Below the pieces are notes generated by a model. It searched no databases. It was not told where the DNA came from and saw only the letters and a program-made list of their open reading frames with translations. This document shows positions 36,273-45,972 of a DNA stretch of 48,234 bases, one piece after another; positions within the stretch are counted from its first letter, which is position 1; each line of letters begins with the position of its first letter. Both the position numbers and the translations under genes were made by a program. This DNA comes from Deltaproteobacteria bacterium (GTDB lineage Bacteria > Myxococcota_A > Polyangia > Haliangiales > Haliangiaceae), in the NCBI GenBank assembly GCA_021413675.1, contig JAIOQA010000508.1, positions 1-48,234 on the forward strand. Direction: 5' to 3'.

Positions 36273-39200
36273 ATGAGCAGAACGTGGCCAGGCGCGGCGC
36301 TCGCGCTGACGATCGGGATCCTTCTCGCCGCGCCCGGCGCAGCCCGCGCGCAGGCGGACCAGACGCTGATGCGGTTTCCGACGATGCACGGCGACCGCAT
36401 CGTGTTCGTCGCGCACGGCAACCTGTGGGAGGTCGCGCGCACCGGCGGGACCGCGCGCCGCCTCACCGCCGACCCCGGCGATGACCTCTTGCCGCGGTTC
36501 TCGCCCGACGGCAAGTGGATCGCTTTCACGGCCAGCTACCAGGGCAACCAGGACGTCTACGTCATCCCGGCGGGCGGCGGCGTCGCCCAGCGGCTGACCT
36601 TCCACTCCGACGTCGTCGATCACGCGCCGACCCGCTGGGGCCCCGACAACATGGTCGTCACGTGGACGCCGGACTCGAAGAACATCGTCTTCCTGTCGCG
36701 GCGCATGGCGTGGAACACCTGGTTCGGTCGGCTCTACGCGGTGCCGATCGCGGGCGGATTGCCGACGCCGCTGCCGATCGATCGCGGCGGCCTCCTGTCG
36801 TACTCGCCCGACGGCGGAACGATCGTCTACAACCGCATCTTCCGGAACTTCCGCACCTGGAAGCGCTACGACGGCGGGCTCGCGCAGGACCTCTACACGT
36901 ACACCTTCGCGACCAAGCAGCTGACGCGCATCACGGACTGGAAGGGCACCGATACCGCGCCGATGTGGTCGGGCGACACGATCTACTTCCTGTCCGATCG
37001 CGACGACAAGCGGCGCGCGAACCTCTGGGCGTACGACACGCGCTCCAAGCAGACGACGCAGCTGACGACGTTCACCGACTACGACATCGACTGGCCGAGC
37101 CTGAGCACGGGGCCGGGCACGCCCGGGATCGTCTTCCAGCAGGGTGGCCATCTCTGGGTCCTCGATCTGCCGAAGGGCAAGGCCACCCAGCTGAGCGTCA
37201 GCGTCCCCGACGACGGCACCCGCACCAGCCCGCGCTACGTCGACGCCGGCAAGGCGATCCGCGACAGCGACACCGCCGGGCAGACCAACTACGCGCTGGC
37301 GCCCAACGGCAAGCGCGCGCTGTTCTCGGCGCGCGGCGATCTCTTCACGGTGCCGGCCGAGCACGGCGGGACTCGCAACCTCACCGAGACCAGCGGCGCC
37401 GACGAGGACCACCCGACCTGGTCGCCCGACGGCAAGACCCTCGCGTACACGACCGACCGCACCGGTGAGCAGCAGCTCGCGCTCCGCCCGGCCACCGGTG
37501 GCGCCGAGAAGGTCCTGACCTCGTTCAAGACCGGCTTCCTCTACGCGCCGCGCTGGTCGCCCGATGCCAGGCACCTCGCGATCAGCGACGGCAACCACCG
37601 GCTGTGGCTGGTCGATGCCGCGACCGGGCGCACGACGCAGATCGCCAGCGACAAGTACGCCGAGATCCACGACCAGAGCTGGTCCCCCGACGGCGCGTGG
37701 ATCGCGCTGAGCATCGTCGGCGAAAACCAGCAGCGCGGGATCTGGCTCTACAGCGTCGCGCAGGGCAAGGCCTCGCTGGTGTCGCCGTCGACCGGCAACG
37801 ACTTCGCCCCGGTGTTCTCGCCCGACGGCAAGTACCTCTACTTCGCGTCGACGCGGCACGAGAACCCGACCTTCAGCGAGACCGAGACCGACACCGCCAG
37901 CCTCAAGACCTCCGGGATCTACGTCGCGACCCTGCGCGCGGCCGACCCGTCGCCACTCGCGCCGCGCTCCGACGAGGGCGCGTACGAGGCCAAGCCCAGG
38001 GACGAGAAGCCCGCGCCGTGGAAGCCGGGCGCGATCCCCGCGATGAAGATCGACCTGGCCGGGCTGATGAACCGCGCGGTGCCAGTGCCGACCGCGCCGG
38101 CATCGCTGGCGGCGCTCGACGCGCGCGCCGACAAGATCTTCTACCTGACCGTGCCCCCGCAGATGATCACCGGGCCGCTGCCCGGCGAGACCGCGGAGCT
38201 GCACGTCTATGATCTGAGCGAGCGCAAGGACGCGGTCGTCGCCGAGAACGTCGCGAGCTTCAGCCTCTCGGCCGACGGCCAGAAGGTCATGTACCTGAAG
38301 CAGGCACCGCATCAGGACGGCGAGGACAGCGAGGGTGGCGGCGGTGGTGGCGGCTACGTGATCGCCGACGCCAAGGCAGCGCAGCCCGGCGACAAGGGCG
38401 GGGCCAAGCCGGTCGACGTGTCCGGCATGCGCGCGCGCATCGTCCCGAGCGAGGAGTGGGCCGAGATGTTCGCGAACGCGTGGCGGCTCGAGCGCGACCT
38501 GTTCTTCAACCCGAAGATGAACGGCGTCGACTGGCCGGCGGTGCGCCGCGCGTACGCGAAGCTCTTGCCGCTCGCGGGCTCGCGCGAGGATCTCAACTAC
38601 CTCATCGGCGAGATGCAGGGCGAGCTCGGCAACTCGCACACCTACGTCGGAGGCGGCGATCGCGCCGACCCGACGCCGTCCGTGCCGACGGCGCTCCTCG
38701 GCGTCGACTTCGCGCTCGACGCAGCGGCCGGGCGCTACCGCCTCGCCACGATCTATCCGGGCGACAACACGCGGCCCGCGTACCGGTCGCCGCTGACGGA
38801 GCCCGGTGTCGACGTGCGCGCCGGTGATTACTTGCTCGCGGTCAACGGCCACGAGCTCCGCGCGCCCGCCGATCCGTACAGCCTGTTCGTCGGCCTCGGC
38901 GACGGGCCCGTGACGCTGACGGTCGCGGCCACGGCGACCGGCGCTCGCCGCACCGCGATCGTACGGCCGATCGAGAACGAGCTCGCGCTGCGCGAGAAGG
39001 CCTGGATCGATCACAACCGCGCGCTGGTCGACAAAGCCTCGGGAGGCAAGATTGGCTACATCTATCTGTCGGACATGGGCGCGCTGGGCATGGAGCAGTT
39101 CGTGCGCCAGTTCTATCCCCAGCTCGACAAGCAGGCGCTGATCCTCGACGACCGCTGGAACGGCGGTGGCTTCATCGATCAGATCCTGCTGTCGCGGCTC

Positions 39201-39680
39201 CGGCGCGAGCTGGTCGGCATGGACACCAACCGCGAGGGCGGCAGTGGGTCGAATCCGGCCCAGCTGATCGCAGGCCCGAAGGTGTGCCTCATCAACGAGT
39301 ACTCGGCGTCGGACGGCGACATCTTTCCGCACTACTTCCGCGCCTACGGCCTCGGCCCGCTGATCGGCAAGCGCACGTGGGGCGGCATCCGCGGCATCCG
39401 CGGCGGCTGGGGGCTGCTCGACGGCGGCTACATCACGGTGCCGGAGTTCAGCCTCTACGGCCTGAAGTCGGAGTGGGTGATCGAGAACCACGGCGTCGAG
39501 CCCGACATGGAGGTCGACACCGATCCGGGCAAGCTGCTCGCGGGGCAGGACGATCAGCTCCAGGCGGGCATCGACTACCTGATGAAGGAGCTGGCCAAGC
39601 ACCCCGGTGGCAAGCCGCCGCCGCCGCCGCCCACGCCGGCGTACCCGCCCGCGGGTCAGGTCCCGCCGCCGTCGCTGTGA
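36273..39680 (+). CDS. Tricorn protease homologue (S41 peptidase with beta-propellers and PDZ)
   Basis: Tricorn proteases trim peptides downstream of large proteases. The 1135-aa product has a signal peptide (MSRTWPGAALALTIGILLAA, cut near ARA) so it acts in the periplasm or outside. Residues about 35-700 are propeller blades (FSPDGKWIAFTASYQG, WSPDGKTLAYTTD). Then come the C1 core with the catalytic histidine in GNSHTYVGGG (about 787), a PDZ domain (about 800-890), and the S41 domain with the nucleophile in NEYSASDGDIFPHY (about 1012) and the Glu of WVIENHGVEPDME (about 1071). A Pro-rich tail (PPPPPPTPAYPP) ends it. The usual residues are intact, so it should be active. The archaeal tricorn is intracellular, so the signal peptide is typical of myxobacterial forms. 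Confidence 0.95.
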   Translation: MSRTWPGAALALTIGILLAAPGAARAQADQTLMRFPTMHGDRIVFVAHGNLWEVARTGGTARRLTADPGDDLLPRFSPDGKWIAFTASYQGNQDVYVIPAGGGVAQRLTFHSDVVDHAPTRWGPDNMVVTWTPDSKNIVFLSRRMAWNTWFGRLYAVPIAGGLPTPLPIDRGGLLSYSPDGGTIVYNRIFRNFRTWKRYDGGLAQDLYTYTFATKQLTRITDWKGTDTAPMWSGDTIYFLSDRDDKRRANLWAYDTRSKQTTQLTTFTDYDIDWPSLSTGPGTPGIVFQQGGHLWVLDLPKGKATQLSVSVPDDGTRTSPRYVDAGKAIRDSDTAGQTNYALAPNGKRALFSARGDLFTVPAEHGGTRNLTETSGADEDHPTWSPDGKTLAYTTDRTGEQQLALRPATGGAEKVLTSFKTGFLYAPRWSPDARHLAISDGNHRLWLVDAATGRTTQIASDKYAEIHDQSWSPDGAWIALSIVGENQQRGIWLYSVAQGKASLVSPSTGNDFAPVFSPDGKYLYFASTRHENPTFSETETDTASLKTSGIYVATLRAADPSPLAPRSDEGAYEAKPRDEKPAPWKPGAIPAMKIDLAGLMNRAVPVPTAPASLAALDARADKIFYLTVPPQMITGPLPGETAELHVYDLSERKDAVVAENVASFSLSADGQKVMYLKQAPHQDGEDSEGGGGGGGYVIADAKAAQPGDKGGAKPVDVSGMRARIVPSEEWAEMFANAWRLERDLFFNPKMNGVDWPAVRRAYAKLLPLAGSREDLNYLIGEMQGELGNSHTYVGGGDRADPTPSVPTALLGVDFALDAAAGRYRLATIYPGDNTRPAYRSPLTEPGVDVRAGDYLLAVNGHELRAPADPYSLFVGLGDGPVTLTVAATATGARRTAIVRPIENELALREKAWIDHNRALVDKASGGKIGYIYLSDMGALGMEQFVRQFYPQLDKQALILDDRWNGGGFIDQILLSRLRRELVGMDTNREGGSGSNPAQLIAGPKVCLINEYSASDGDIFPHYFRAYGLGPLIGKRTWGGIRGIRGGWGLLDGGYITVPEFSLYGLKSEWVIENHGVEPDMEVDTDPGKLLAGQDDQLQAGIDYLMKELAKHPGGKPPPPPPTPAYPPAGQVPPPSL

Positions 39681-39719
39681 AGGGGCGCGTGCGCGTCGGC
39701 GCGCGTGATAAAATTGCGC

Positions 39720-40883
39720 ATGCGCTGGCGAGGACGAGCTGACGATCGCGGGGTGACGAGGGCGGGGCGCGGAGGCGCGCTGGGCGTGATGCTCGCGCTC
39801 GCCGCCTGCAAGCACGCGGCGCCCAGGACCGGCGTCGACGACCTCGACCTGCCGCATCCGGCGGCGGTGATCGACGCCGCGCCCGGCGCGGCGACCGACG
39901 AGCCCGCGCCGCCCGACGACTGGAAGGTGCCCGCGCCGGTGAAGGCGCTCGACGGCGCCGGGCCGCACGCGTTCGTCGCCGACAGCCACGGCCTGGTCGA
40001 GGTCGCGACCGGCGCGAGCCCGGCGAGCCTGGTGGTGACCCCGGGCGCGATCGCCTGGTGCAACGCCGATGCGCGCGGCCAGGTCGTGTGGTTCGCGCGC
40101 GACGCCGATCTGTTCGCGTTCGATCTCGTCGATCGATCGGTGCACCGCATCGTGCGCGGCGGCGTCGACAAGTACGGCGGCGCGCCGATCATCGCGTGGG
40201 GCAACCAGCAGCTCGGCGGCGAGAGCAAGGTCGACTTCCAGGTCGCGCTGTCGGTGAACATGACCGCGACGCCAACACTCAGCGCGGCGATCGGCTGCGA
40301 CGGTGACGCCGCCTACTACTGCTACGCGGATCCCGCCGCCGATTCGCCGGTGCTGAACGCCGACCTCGCCGCGCAGCGCGCCGGGATCCAGGCGATGACG
40401 ATCGCGGATCCCGCGTACCTCGCGGCGGTCGCGGCGCGCGGCGCGTCGGGCTCGCTGTGGACGCCGCCGCCGATGCCGCCGAAGCCGCCGACGAAGCGGC
40501 CGCGCGTGGTGCGCAGCGCGTGCAGCGAGGACGAGAGCGCGTGCGGCAAGCTGAGCGCGATCCCCGGCAACCCGCTGTGGGCGGTCGTCGTCGGCAACAG
40601 CCGCGGCGACTTCTATCACGAGGACAGCGCGCTCTGGGATCCGGCGACCGGCGACTACCTCGACTTCTCGACCGGCACGATCGTGCGCACGCGCAGCGCG
40701 CCCAGCGGCGGCGGCGATCTCGGCGGCCTGCGCGCGTCGACGAGCGGCGCGCTCACCGTCGACGGCGTGGTCTTCGACGCGACCCGCGTCTACTACGCGC
40801 CGACGGTCGCCGCGGAGGGCACCGCGGTGTCGTGCGGCTGGAGCGACGGCGGCTGGCGCCTGCCCGGGCCGCGCGACTTCTGA
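39720..40883 (+). CDS. Predicted lipoprotein of unknown function
   Basis: The product is about 387 aa; ATG 39720 is used, a GTG at 39705 is an alternative and neither has a clear ribosome binding site. A hydrophobic segment (GALGVMLALAAC) places a lipobox cysteine near residue 31 (counted from 39720), then an Asp/Pro linker. The remainder is beta-rich and propeller-like (AFVADSHGLVEVATG, WFARDADLFAFDLVDRSVHR) with paired cysteines (CDGDAAYYC; CSEDESACG) and a proline-rich insert (PPPMPPKPPTKRP). No family recognised. It is convergent with the beta-helix gene, 7 bp apart. Confidence 0.75.
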   Translation: MRWRGRADDRGVTRAGRGGALGVMLALAACKHAAPRTGVDDLDLPHPAAVIDAAPGAATDEPAPPDDWKVPAPVKALDGAGPHAFVADSHGLVEVATGASPASLVVTPGAIAWCNADARGQVVWFARDADLFAFDLVDRSVHRIVRGGVDKYGGAPIIAWGNQQLGGESKVDFQVALSVNMTATPTLSAAIGCDGDAAYYCYADPAADSPVLNADLAAQRAGIQAMTIADPAYLAAVAARGASGSLWTPPPMPPKPPTKRPRVVRSACSEDESACGKLSAIPGNPLWAVVVGNSRGDFYHEDSALWDPATGDYLDFSTGTIVRTRSAPSGGGDLGGLRASTSGALTVDGVVFDATRVYYAPTVAAEGTAVSCGWSDGGWRLPGPRDF

Positions 40884-40890
40884 CGTCTCG

Positions 40891-41886
40891 CTACTCGAAC
40901 GGGCGCGGCTCGGTCGCGATCACGCGCGCCGCGGTCCGCAGCGCGCTGGCGATCGCGCCATCGATCATCACGACGCCGAGGTTGTAGCGGACGAGCGCGC
41001 CGACGCTGTTGCCGGTCCCGCCCGTGGCGTCGCGATCGATCTCGACCGCGATCGGCGAGCCCCGACCATCGTTGCCGACGATCACCGCGCGCTCGGTCGT
41101 CAGATAGGCGGTGCCGTCACCGCAGCAGGTATCGGTGACCTGGATGCCCACGGCGTCGGCGGTGGCCGCGGGATTGGCGGGGATCGACACGCGGTTCCAC
41201 AGGACCTGCGGGTGATCCTGGCCGAGCACGAAGATCCCCGCGAGGCCGGTGAGCGCGAGGCCGTCGGGCACGACCCCGCTCACGTCGTTGAAGAGCACGA
41301 CGTTGGCCGCGGCGCGATCGGCGCCGGCGGCGCGCTGCTCGAGCACGATGCCGTCACCGCCGCCACAGCGCGCGTCGCCGGGCAGGCAGCCGAAGATCGT
41401 CAGATCGTGTACGACGTTGCCGACGACGAGCCAGCCGTCGCCGCCGTTGTTGGTGATCGCCTGGACCGTGCCCTCGATCCAGTTGCCGGCGACCACGACG
41501 CCGTGCGCGTCGCGTCCGATGATCGCGAGCGCGAGCGGCGCGGTGTTGCTGGTCGAGATGCCGGCGCCATCGAAGCGGAACCCGCGGATCACGGTCCCCG
41601 ACGCGCGCGCGTCCTCGAGCAAGAACCCGACGCGCAGCCCGCCGAACTGGGTCAGGGACGCGCAGCCTTCGATCGTCGCGCCGCGCGCGCCCACCAGCGT
41701 GACCTCGCGGTCGATCGCGGCGCCGCACCAGCGCCCCGCCGCGACCCGCACGATGTCGCCGTCGTTCGCGCGGTCGACGGCCGCCTGGATCGTCGGCGCG
41801 TCGTCCGGCACCCGGACCACCGCCGCCGCCGCCTCGCTTCCCGCCACCGCCAACAGGCCACCCACGATCATCACCACCTTCACCAT
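40891..41886 (-). CDS. Exported right-handed beta-helix protein
   Basis: The 331-aa product begins MVKVVMIVGGLLAVAGSEAA, a signal peptide cut near AAA. PDDAPTIQAAVDRANDGDIV is the typical capping segment of pectate-lyase-like parallel beta-helix proteins (NosD/PbH1 type), and the rest consists of short repeating rungs (GVVVAGNWIEGTVQAI, WLVVGNVVHDLTIF, NVVLFNDVSGVV, AVIVGNDGRG). No catalytic residues can be assigned. Four cysteines occur mid-protein. It may bind or cleave polysaccharide, or be structural. It is divergent from the oligopeptidase gene, with 114 bp between starts. Confidence 0.85.
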   Translation of the reverse strand: MVKVVMIVGGLLAVAGSEAAAAVVRVPDDAPTIQAAVDRANDGDIVRVAAGRWCGAAIDREVTLVGARGATIEGCASLTQFGGLRVGFLLEDARASGTVIRGFRFDGAGISTSNTAPLALAIIGRDAHGVVVAGNWIEGTVQAITNNGGDGWLVVGNVVHDLTIFGCLPGDARCGGGDGIVLEQRAAGADRAAANVVLFNDVSGVVPDGLALTGLAGIFVLGQDHPQVLWNRVSIPANPAATADAVGIQVTDTCCGDGTAYLTTERAVIVGNDGRGSPIAVEIDRDATGGTGNSVGALVRYNLGVVMIDGAIASALRTAARVIATEPRPFE

Positions 41887-42000
41887 GAGACCCTCCTTGT
41901 ACGGGGACGCTAGCGCCTCCGGGTGGACCGCACCACGCGCCAGAGCGTGATGTTGCGCTCACCGGTATGCGCGCGCGTGTCCCGCGGTACGATCCGCGCG

Positions 42001-43806
42001 ATGTCCGCCGCGCCTGACTGGGATCTCACGCCGTTCTTCTCCGATGTCACCGCGCCCGACTTCGCGGCGTATCGCCGCGCGCTCGGCGACGACGCGCGGG
42101 CGCTGCGCGCGCGCTGCGAGCACCTCGGCACGATCGCGGCCGATCGCGAGGGCTGGATCGAGGTGCTGCTCGCGCTCGAGCAGTTCGGCGCGCGGTCGCG
42201 CCACCTCGGCAGCTACCTCGGCTGTCGCACCGCCGCCGACGCGACCGACGAGGCCAGCCAGCGCGAGAGCGCCGGCCTCGACGAGCTGCGCCAGGACAGC
42301 GACAAGGCCTGGGTCGCGGTGCGCGCGGCGCTGCGCGACGCCGACGCGGCCGACGTCGACGCGATGCTCGCCGATCCGCGGCTTGCCGACGCGGCGTTCT
42401 ACGTCCGGCGGATCCGCGAGAAGGCGGCGCAGGCGATGGAGCCCGCGCTCGAGGGGCTGGTCGCCGATCTGGTGCCGACCGCGCTGCGCGCGTGGGGCCG
42501 GCTCTACGATCAGGTGTCCTCCACGCTGCGCTTCACGCTCGCGGTGCCGGGCGCGGAGCCGGTCACGCATCCGGTCGCGATGACCCGCACGCTGCTCGAG
42601 GATCCCGATCCGGAGGTGCGGCGCGCGGCGCAGGTCGGCAGCGGCGCGGCGTGGGAGACCGTCGCCGACACGACCGCGGCCTGCTTGAACGCGATCGCGG
42701 GCACGCGCCTGACCCTGTACCGGCGGCGCGGCGTGGCGCAGTTCCTCGAGCCCGCGCTGTTCGACAGCGCGATCTCGCGCGCCACGCTCGACGCGATGAT
42801 GGGCGCGGTCCGCGATCGCCAGGAGGTCGGGCGGCGCTACCTGCGCGCGAAGGCGACGCGCCTCGGGCTCCCGGTGCTCGGGTTCCAGGATCTGATCGCG
42901 CCCTTGCCGCGCGCCGACGCCGCGCGCCTGGGCTGGCCCGACGCGCTGGCGCGGATCCGCCGCGCGTTCGGCAGCGCGTACCCCGCGCTCGCCGAGCTGG
43001 CCGAGCACGCGTTCGCCCACCGGTGGATCGACTGGCAGCCGCGGCCGGGCAAGCGGCCCGGCGGGTTCTGCTCGTCGTCGCCGATCCTCGGCGAGTCGCG
43101 GGTGTTCATGACCTTCCATGGCTCGCTCGGCGACGTGCAGACGCTGGCGCACGAGCTCGGCCACGCGTTCCACAACTGGGTCATGCGCGATCAGCGGCTG
43201 TGGGCGCGCTCGTATCCGATGACGCTCGCGGAGACCGCGTCGACCTTCGCCGAGGAGATGGTGGTCGAGGCCGCGCTCGCCGATCCCGAGACCGCGCCCG
43301 CCGATCGCGACGCGATGCTCGACGCGCGGCTGCAGGACGCGTCGGTGTTCCTGCTCAACATCCCGATGCGCTTCGACTTCGAGGAGCGGGTCTACACCGA
43401 GCGCGCCGCCGGCGAGCTGTCGGTGCGCCGCTTCAAGGAGCTGATGGAGGAGGCGCAGCGCGCCAACTACGGCGACGCGGTCGATCCGGCGCAGCTCGAC
43501 CCGTGGTTCTGGTCATCGAAGCTGCACTTCTTCCTGACCGACGTCGCGTTCTACAACTTCCCCTACACCTTCGGGTACCTGTTCTCGAAGGGCATCGTCG
43601 CGCGGTTCCGCGCCGAGGGCGCGGGCTTCCTGGCGCAGTACGAGCGCCTGTTGCGCGCGACCGGCGGCGACACCGCCGAGGGCGTGGCGCGCGCGGTGCT
43701 CGGCGTCGATCTCGAGGCGCCCGCGTTCTGGCACGCGGCGATCGATCTGCTCGAGGGCGACCTCGCGCGCTACGAAGCGGCCACCGCGGGCATCGGAGCG
43801 CGATGA
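42001..43806 (+). CDS. pepF: M3 family oligoendopeptidase F
   Basis: Oligoendopeptidase F cleaves short peptides in the cytoplasm. The 601-aa product starts at ATG 42001 (MSAAPDWDLTPFFSDV); a longer frame from 41923 has no match and is rejected. The zinc motif HELGHAFHNW is near residue 384 (Glu and two His), with the distal acid in TLAETASTFAEEMVVE about 25 residues later, the standard M3 arrangement. Length matches pepF/M3B family members. No signal peptide is present. Its stop overlaps the following methyltransferase gene in ATGA. Confidence 0.95.
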   Translation: MSAAPDWDLTPFFSDVTAPDFAAYRRALGDDARALRARCEHLGTIAADREGWIEVLLALEQFGARSRHLGSYLGCRTAADATDEASQRESAGLDELRQDSDKAWVAVRAALRDADAADVDAMLADPRLADAAFYVRRIREKAAQAMEPALEGLVADLVPTALRAWGRLYDQVSSTLRFTLAVPGAEPVTHPVAMTRTLLEDPDPEVRRAAQVGSGAAWETVADTTAACLNAIAGTRLTLYRRRGVAQFLEPALFDSAISRATLDAMMGAVRDRQEVGRRYLRAKATRLGLPVLGFQDLIAPLPRADAARLGWPDALARIRRAFGSAYPALAELAEHAFAHRWIDWQPRPGKRPGGFCSSSPILGESRVFMTFHGSLGDVQTLAHELGHAFHNWVMRDQRLWARSYPMTLAETASTFAEEMVVEAALADPETAPADRDAMLDARLQDASVFLLNIPMRFDFEERVYTERAAGELSVRRFKELMEEAQRANYGDAVDPAQLDPWFWSSKLHFFLTDVAFYNFPYTFGYLFSKGIVARFRAEGAGFLAQYERLLRATGGDTAEGVARAVLGVDLEAPAFWHAAIDLLEGDLARYEAATAGIGAR

Positions 43807-44483
43807 CGACGGACGCGAAGCGGGCGCGGGCGCGGGCGCTGGCTGCCGAGGCGATCGCCGCCGGCGAGCCCGAGGCCTGGTTCGAGCGGCTCTACCAGGA
43901 GGCCGAGGCGGGCGAGGCGATCGTGCCGTGGGACGATCGGCGCGCGAACCCGCTGCTGGTGGCGTGGCTCGATCGCCACGCGGCGCCGCGGCTCGGCGCG
44001 CGCGCGCTCGACGTCGGCTGCGGCACCGGCGACAACGCCGGCGAGCTGGCGTCGCGCGGCTGGGCCGTGACCGCGTTCGACGTCGCGCCGACCGCGGTCG
44101 CGGTCGCGTCGGTGCGGTTTCCGGAGGTGACCTGCGAGGTCGCGAGCGCGCTCGATCCGCCGCCGGCGTGGCGCGAGGCGTTCGATCTCGTCGTCGAGAT
44201 CTACACGCTGCAGGTGCTGCCACCGGCGGAGCGGGCGCGGGCCGCGCAGGCGCTGGCCGGGCTGGTCGCGCCGGGCGGCACGCTGCTGGTGATCGCGCGC
44301 GCGCGCGAGGTCGATGATCCGCCGGGCGCGATGCCGTGGCCGCTGGTGGAGGCGGAGATCCGCGCGATCGGCGAGACCAGCGGGCTGGTGTGCGCGGAGC
44401 TCGGCGCGGTCCTCGACGACGAGACCCCGCCGGTGCGGCGCTGGGTCGCGGCGTTCACGCGACCGGCGCGCGCCGAAGGCTGA
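43803..44483 (+). CDS. Class I SAM-dependent methyltransferase
   Basis: The 226-aa product has the SAM-binding loop ALDVGCGTGDNAGELASRG (motif I, residues about 67-85), VTAFDVAPTAVAVA (motif II), FDLVVEIYTLQVLPP (motif III position) and LVAPGGTLLVIAR (post-III). The preceding segment WFERLYQEAEAGEAIVPWDD fits small-molecule methyltransferases of the thiopurine or UbiE type; the substrate is unknown. Its start overlaps the pepF stop by 4 bp, so translation is coupled. Confidence 0.9.
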   Translation: MTTDAKRARARALAAEAIAAGEPEAWFERLYQEAEAGEAIVPWDDRRANPLLVAWLDRHAAPRLGARALDVGCGTGDNAGELASRGWAVTAFDVAPTAVAVASVRFPEVTCEVASALDPPPAWREAFDLVVEIYTLQVLPPAERARAAQALAGLVAPGGTLLVIARAREVDDPPGAMPWPLVEAEIRAIGETSGLVCAELGAVLDDETPPVRRWVAAFTRPARAEG

Positions 44484-44569
44484 CGCTGGCGGCCAGCGGG
44501 TCAGGTCCCGTGGCCGCGCGGGGTCGCACGCGATCGCGCGTGCGGTTCGCGCGGGACTTGCGCTGCGTC

Positions 44570-44602
44570 ATTTTGTGTAATACAAAATCATCTATACGAT
44601 GA
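44570..44602. promoter_or_regulatory. AT-rich dyad operator upstream of the desaturase gene
   Basis: ATTTTGT-GTAAT-ACAAAAT (44570-44588) is a perfect 7-bp inverted repeat, and TCATC-TATAC-GATGA (44588-44602) is a second dyad that overlaps its last base. Both stand out against very GC-rich flanks. They lie 38-70 bp before the desaturase ATG, where a TetR-type fatty-acid regulator would bind. A likely -10-like TACAAA lies inside, so binding would block transcription. Confidence 0.65.
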
Positions 44603-44639
44603 CGCGGGCCTGGTAGCCCGCCTCACCAGAGGAGGACCC

Positions 44640-45848
44640 ATGTCCACCGAGTCTCGGGCCGCGGCGCGCGCCGCCGGCCCCGCTGCGGGTGCGCCCGCGA
44701 GCCTCCTGTCCGACGCGCTCCGCGCGACCGCGCCCACCGCGAGCCCGACCGCGCCGGTCGATGACGAGGCCGCGCGCCTCGACGAGCTCGCGACCCGGCT
44801 CGACGCGATCCGCGCGCGGGTCGAGGCCGCGATCGGCGCCGACGACGTGAAGCACATCGCCCGGACCCGCGCGTTCTCGACCGCGATGCAGATCGTCGGC
44901 CGCGGCCTGATCCACGTCAGCCTCGATCCGGTGACGTTCGCGGTCGGCGTCGGCGCGCTGTGGCTGCACAAGCAGCTCGAGGCCACCGAGATCGGCCACT
45001 CCGCGCTGCACGGCGCCTACGACAAGCTGCCCGGCGCCGAGAAGTTCGCGTCGAAGACCTTCGACTGGCGCGTGCCCATCGACGAGGAGGCGTGGCGCTA
45101 CGGCCACAACGTGCGCCACCACCAGTACACCAACGTCGCGGGCCGCGATCCCGACATCCACTTCGGCTCGGTCCGGCTGAACGCGCACACGCCGCATCGC
45201 CCGATCCACTACGCGCAGGTGCCGATCACCCTCGCGACCGCGTCCTTGTTCGGCATCGGCATGAACCTGCACTTCACCGGCGTCGCCGATGCGCTCGAGG
45301 GCAACGGCCGCCCCGAGCGCTTCGACTTCCTGCCCGACGACAAGCCCGAGACGGTGCGCGCGGCCTGGCAGAAGGCGCTGCGCAAGTTCGTGCCGTACTA
45401 CAAGCGCGAGCTCCTGTTCTACCCGCTGCTCGCCGGCCCGATGTTCGGCAAGGTGCTGCTCGGCAACCTGCTCTCGGAGCTGTTCCGCGATCTGTACTCG
45501 GCCGCGACGATCTTCTGCGGCCACGTCGGCGAGGACGTCGCCGACTACCCCGCGGGCACGCGCGCGGGCGGCCGCGGCAACTGGTACAAGATGCAGATCG
45601 AGGCCGCGAACAACTTCGAGGTGCCCTGGCTCCTGTCGATGCTGTGCGGCGCGCTCGATCGGCAGATCGAGCACCACCTGTTCCCGAAGTTCCCGCCCAA
45701 CCGGCTGCGGGAGATCGCGCCCGAGGTCCGGCAGGCGTGCGTCGACTGCGGCGTCGAGTACCGCACCGATACCTGGCCGCGAACGCTCGGCAAGGTCGCG
45801 CGCCGGATCTGGCGGCTCAGCTTCCCCGATCGCGCCGCGACGCCATGA
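44640..45848 (+). CDS. Membrane fatty acid desaturase
   Basis: The 402-aa product introduces double bonds into acyl chains using a di-iron centre. The three histidine boxes are HSALHGAYD (residue about 120), HNVRHHQYTN (about 155) and QIEHHLFPKFP (about 341), the last in the Q-x-x-H-H form of front-end or omega-type enzymes. A soluble N-terminal arm of about 80 Ala/Asp/Arg-rich residues precedes it; no cytochrome b5 domain is present. RBS GGAGG lies before ATG 44640. The dyad operator upstream suggests control by a lipid-responsive regulator. Its regiospecificity is not predictable here. Confidence 0.93.
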   Translation: MSTESRAAARAAGPAAGAPASLLSDALRATAPTASPTAPVDDEAARLDELATRLDAIRARVEAAIGADDVKHIARTRAFSTAMQIVGRGLIHVSLDPVTFAVGVGALWLHKQLEATEIGHSALHGAYDKLPGAEKFASKTFDWRVPIDEEAWRYGHNVRHHQYTNVAGRDPDIHFGSVRLNAHTPHRPIHYAQVPITLATASLFGIGMNLHFTGVADALEGNGRPERFDFLPDDKPETVRAAWQKALRKFVPYYKRELLFYPLLAGPMFGKVLLGNLLSELFRDLYSAATIFCGHVGEDVADYPAGTRAGGRGNWYKMQIEAANNFEVPWLLSMLCGALDRQIEHHLFPKFPPNRLREIAPEVRQACVDCGVEYRTDTWPRTLGKVARRIWRLSFPDRAATP

Positions 45849-45930
45849 GGCGACGAAGTCGCCGGCTCCGGTTCCGGAGGAGATCGGGACCGTCGTCCTC
45901 GACGGGGCCGATCGATCGAAACGTGACCAG

Positions 45931-45971
45931 CGCCGCGTGAGCGCGGCGATCAGCGCCGCGTGAGCGCGGTG
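45931..45971. repeat. 23-bp tandem duplication of a hairpin, possible bidirectional terminator
   Basis: CGCCGC-GTGAGC-GCGGCG at 45931-45948 is a 6-bp-arm hairpin, and a near copy with one base change follows at 45954-45971, 23 bp later. It lies between the convergent desaturase and RHH genes, two bases from the RHH stop. There is no T-run, so intrinsic termination is only possible. Confidence 0.5.
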
Positions 45972-45972
45972 A

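Noticed and set aside
36057..40619. 1520-aa open frame on the minus strand
   Set aside because: It lies opposite the tricorn and next genes, and its product is Arg/Val/Gly repeats without domains; it is a shadow of high GC codon bias.
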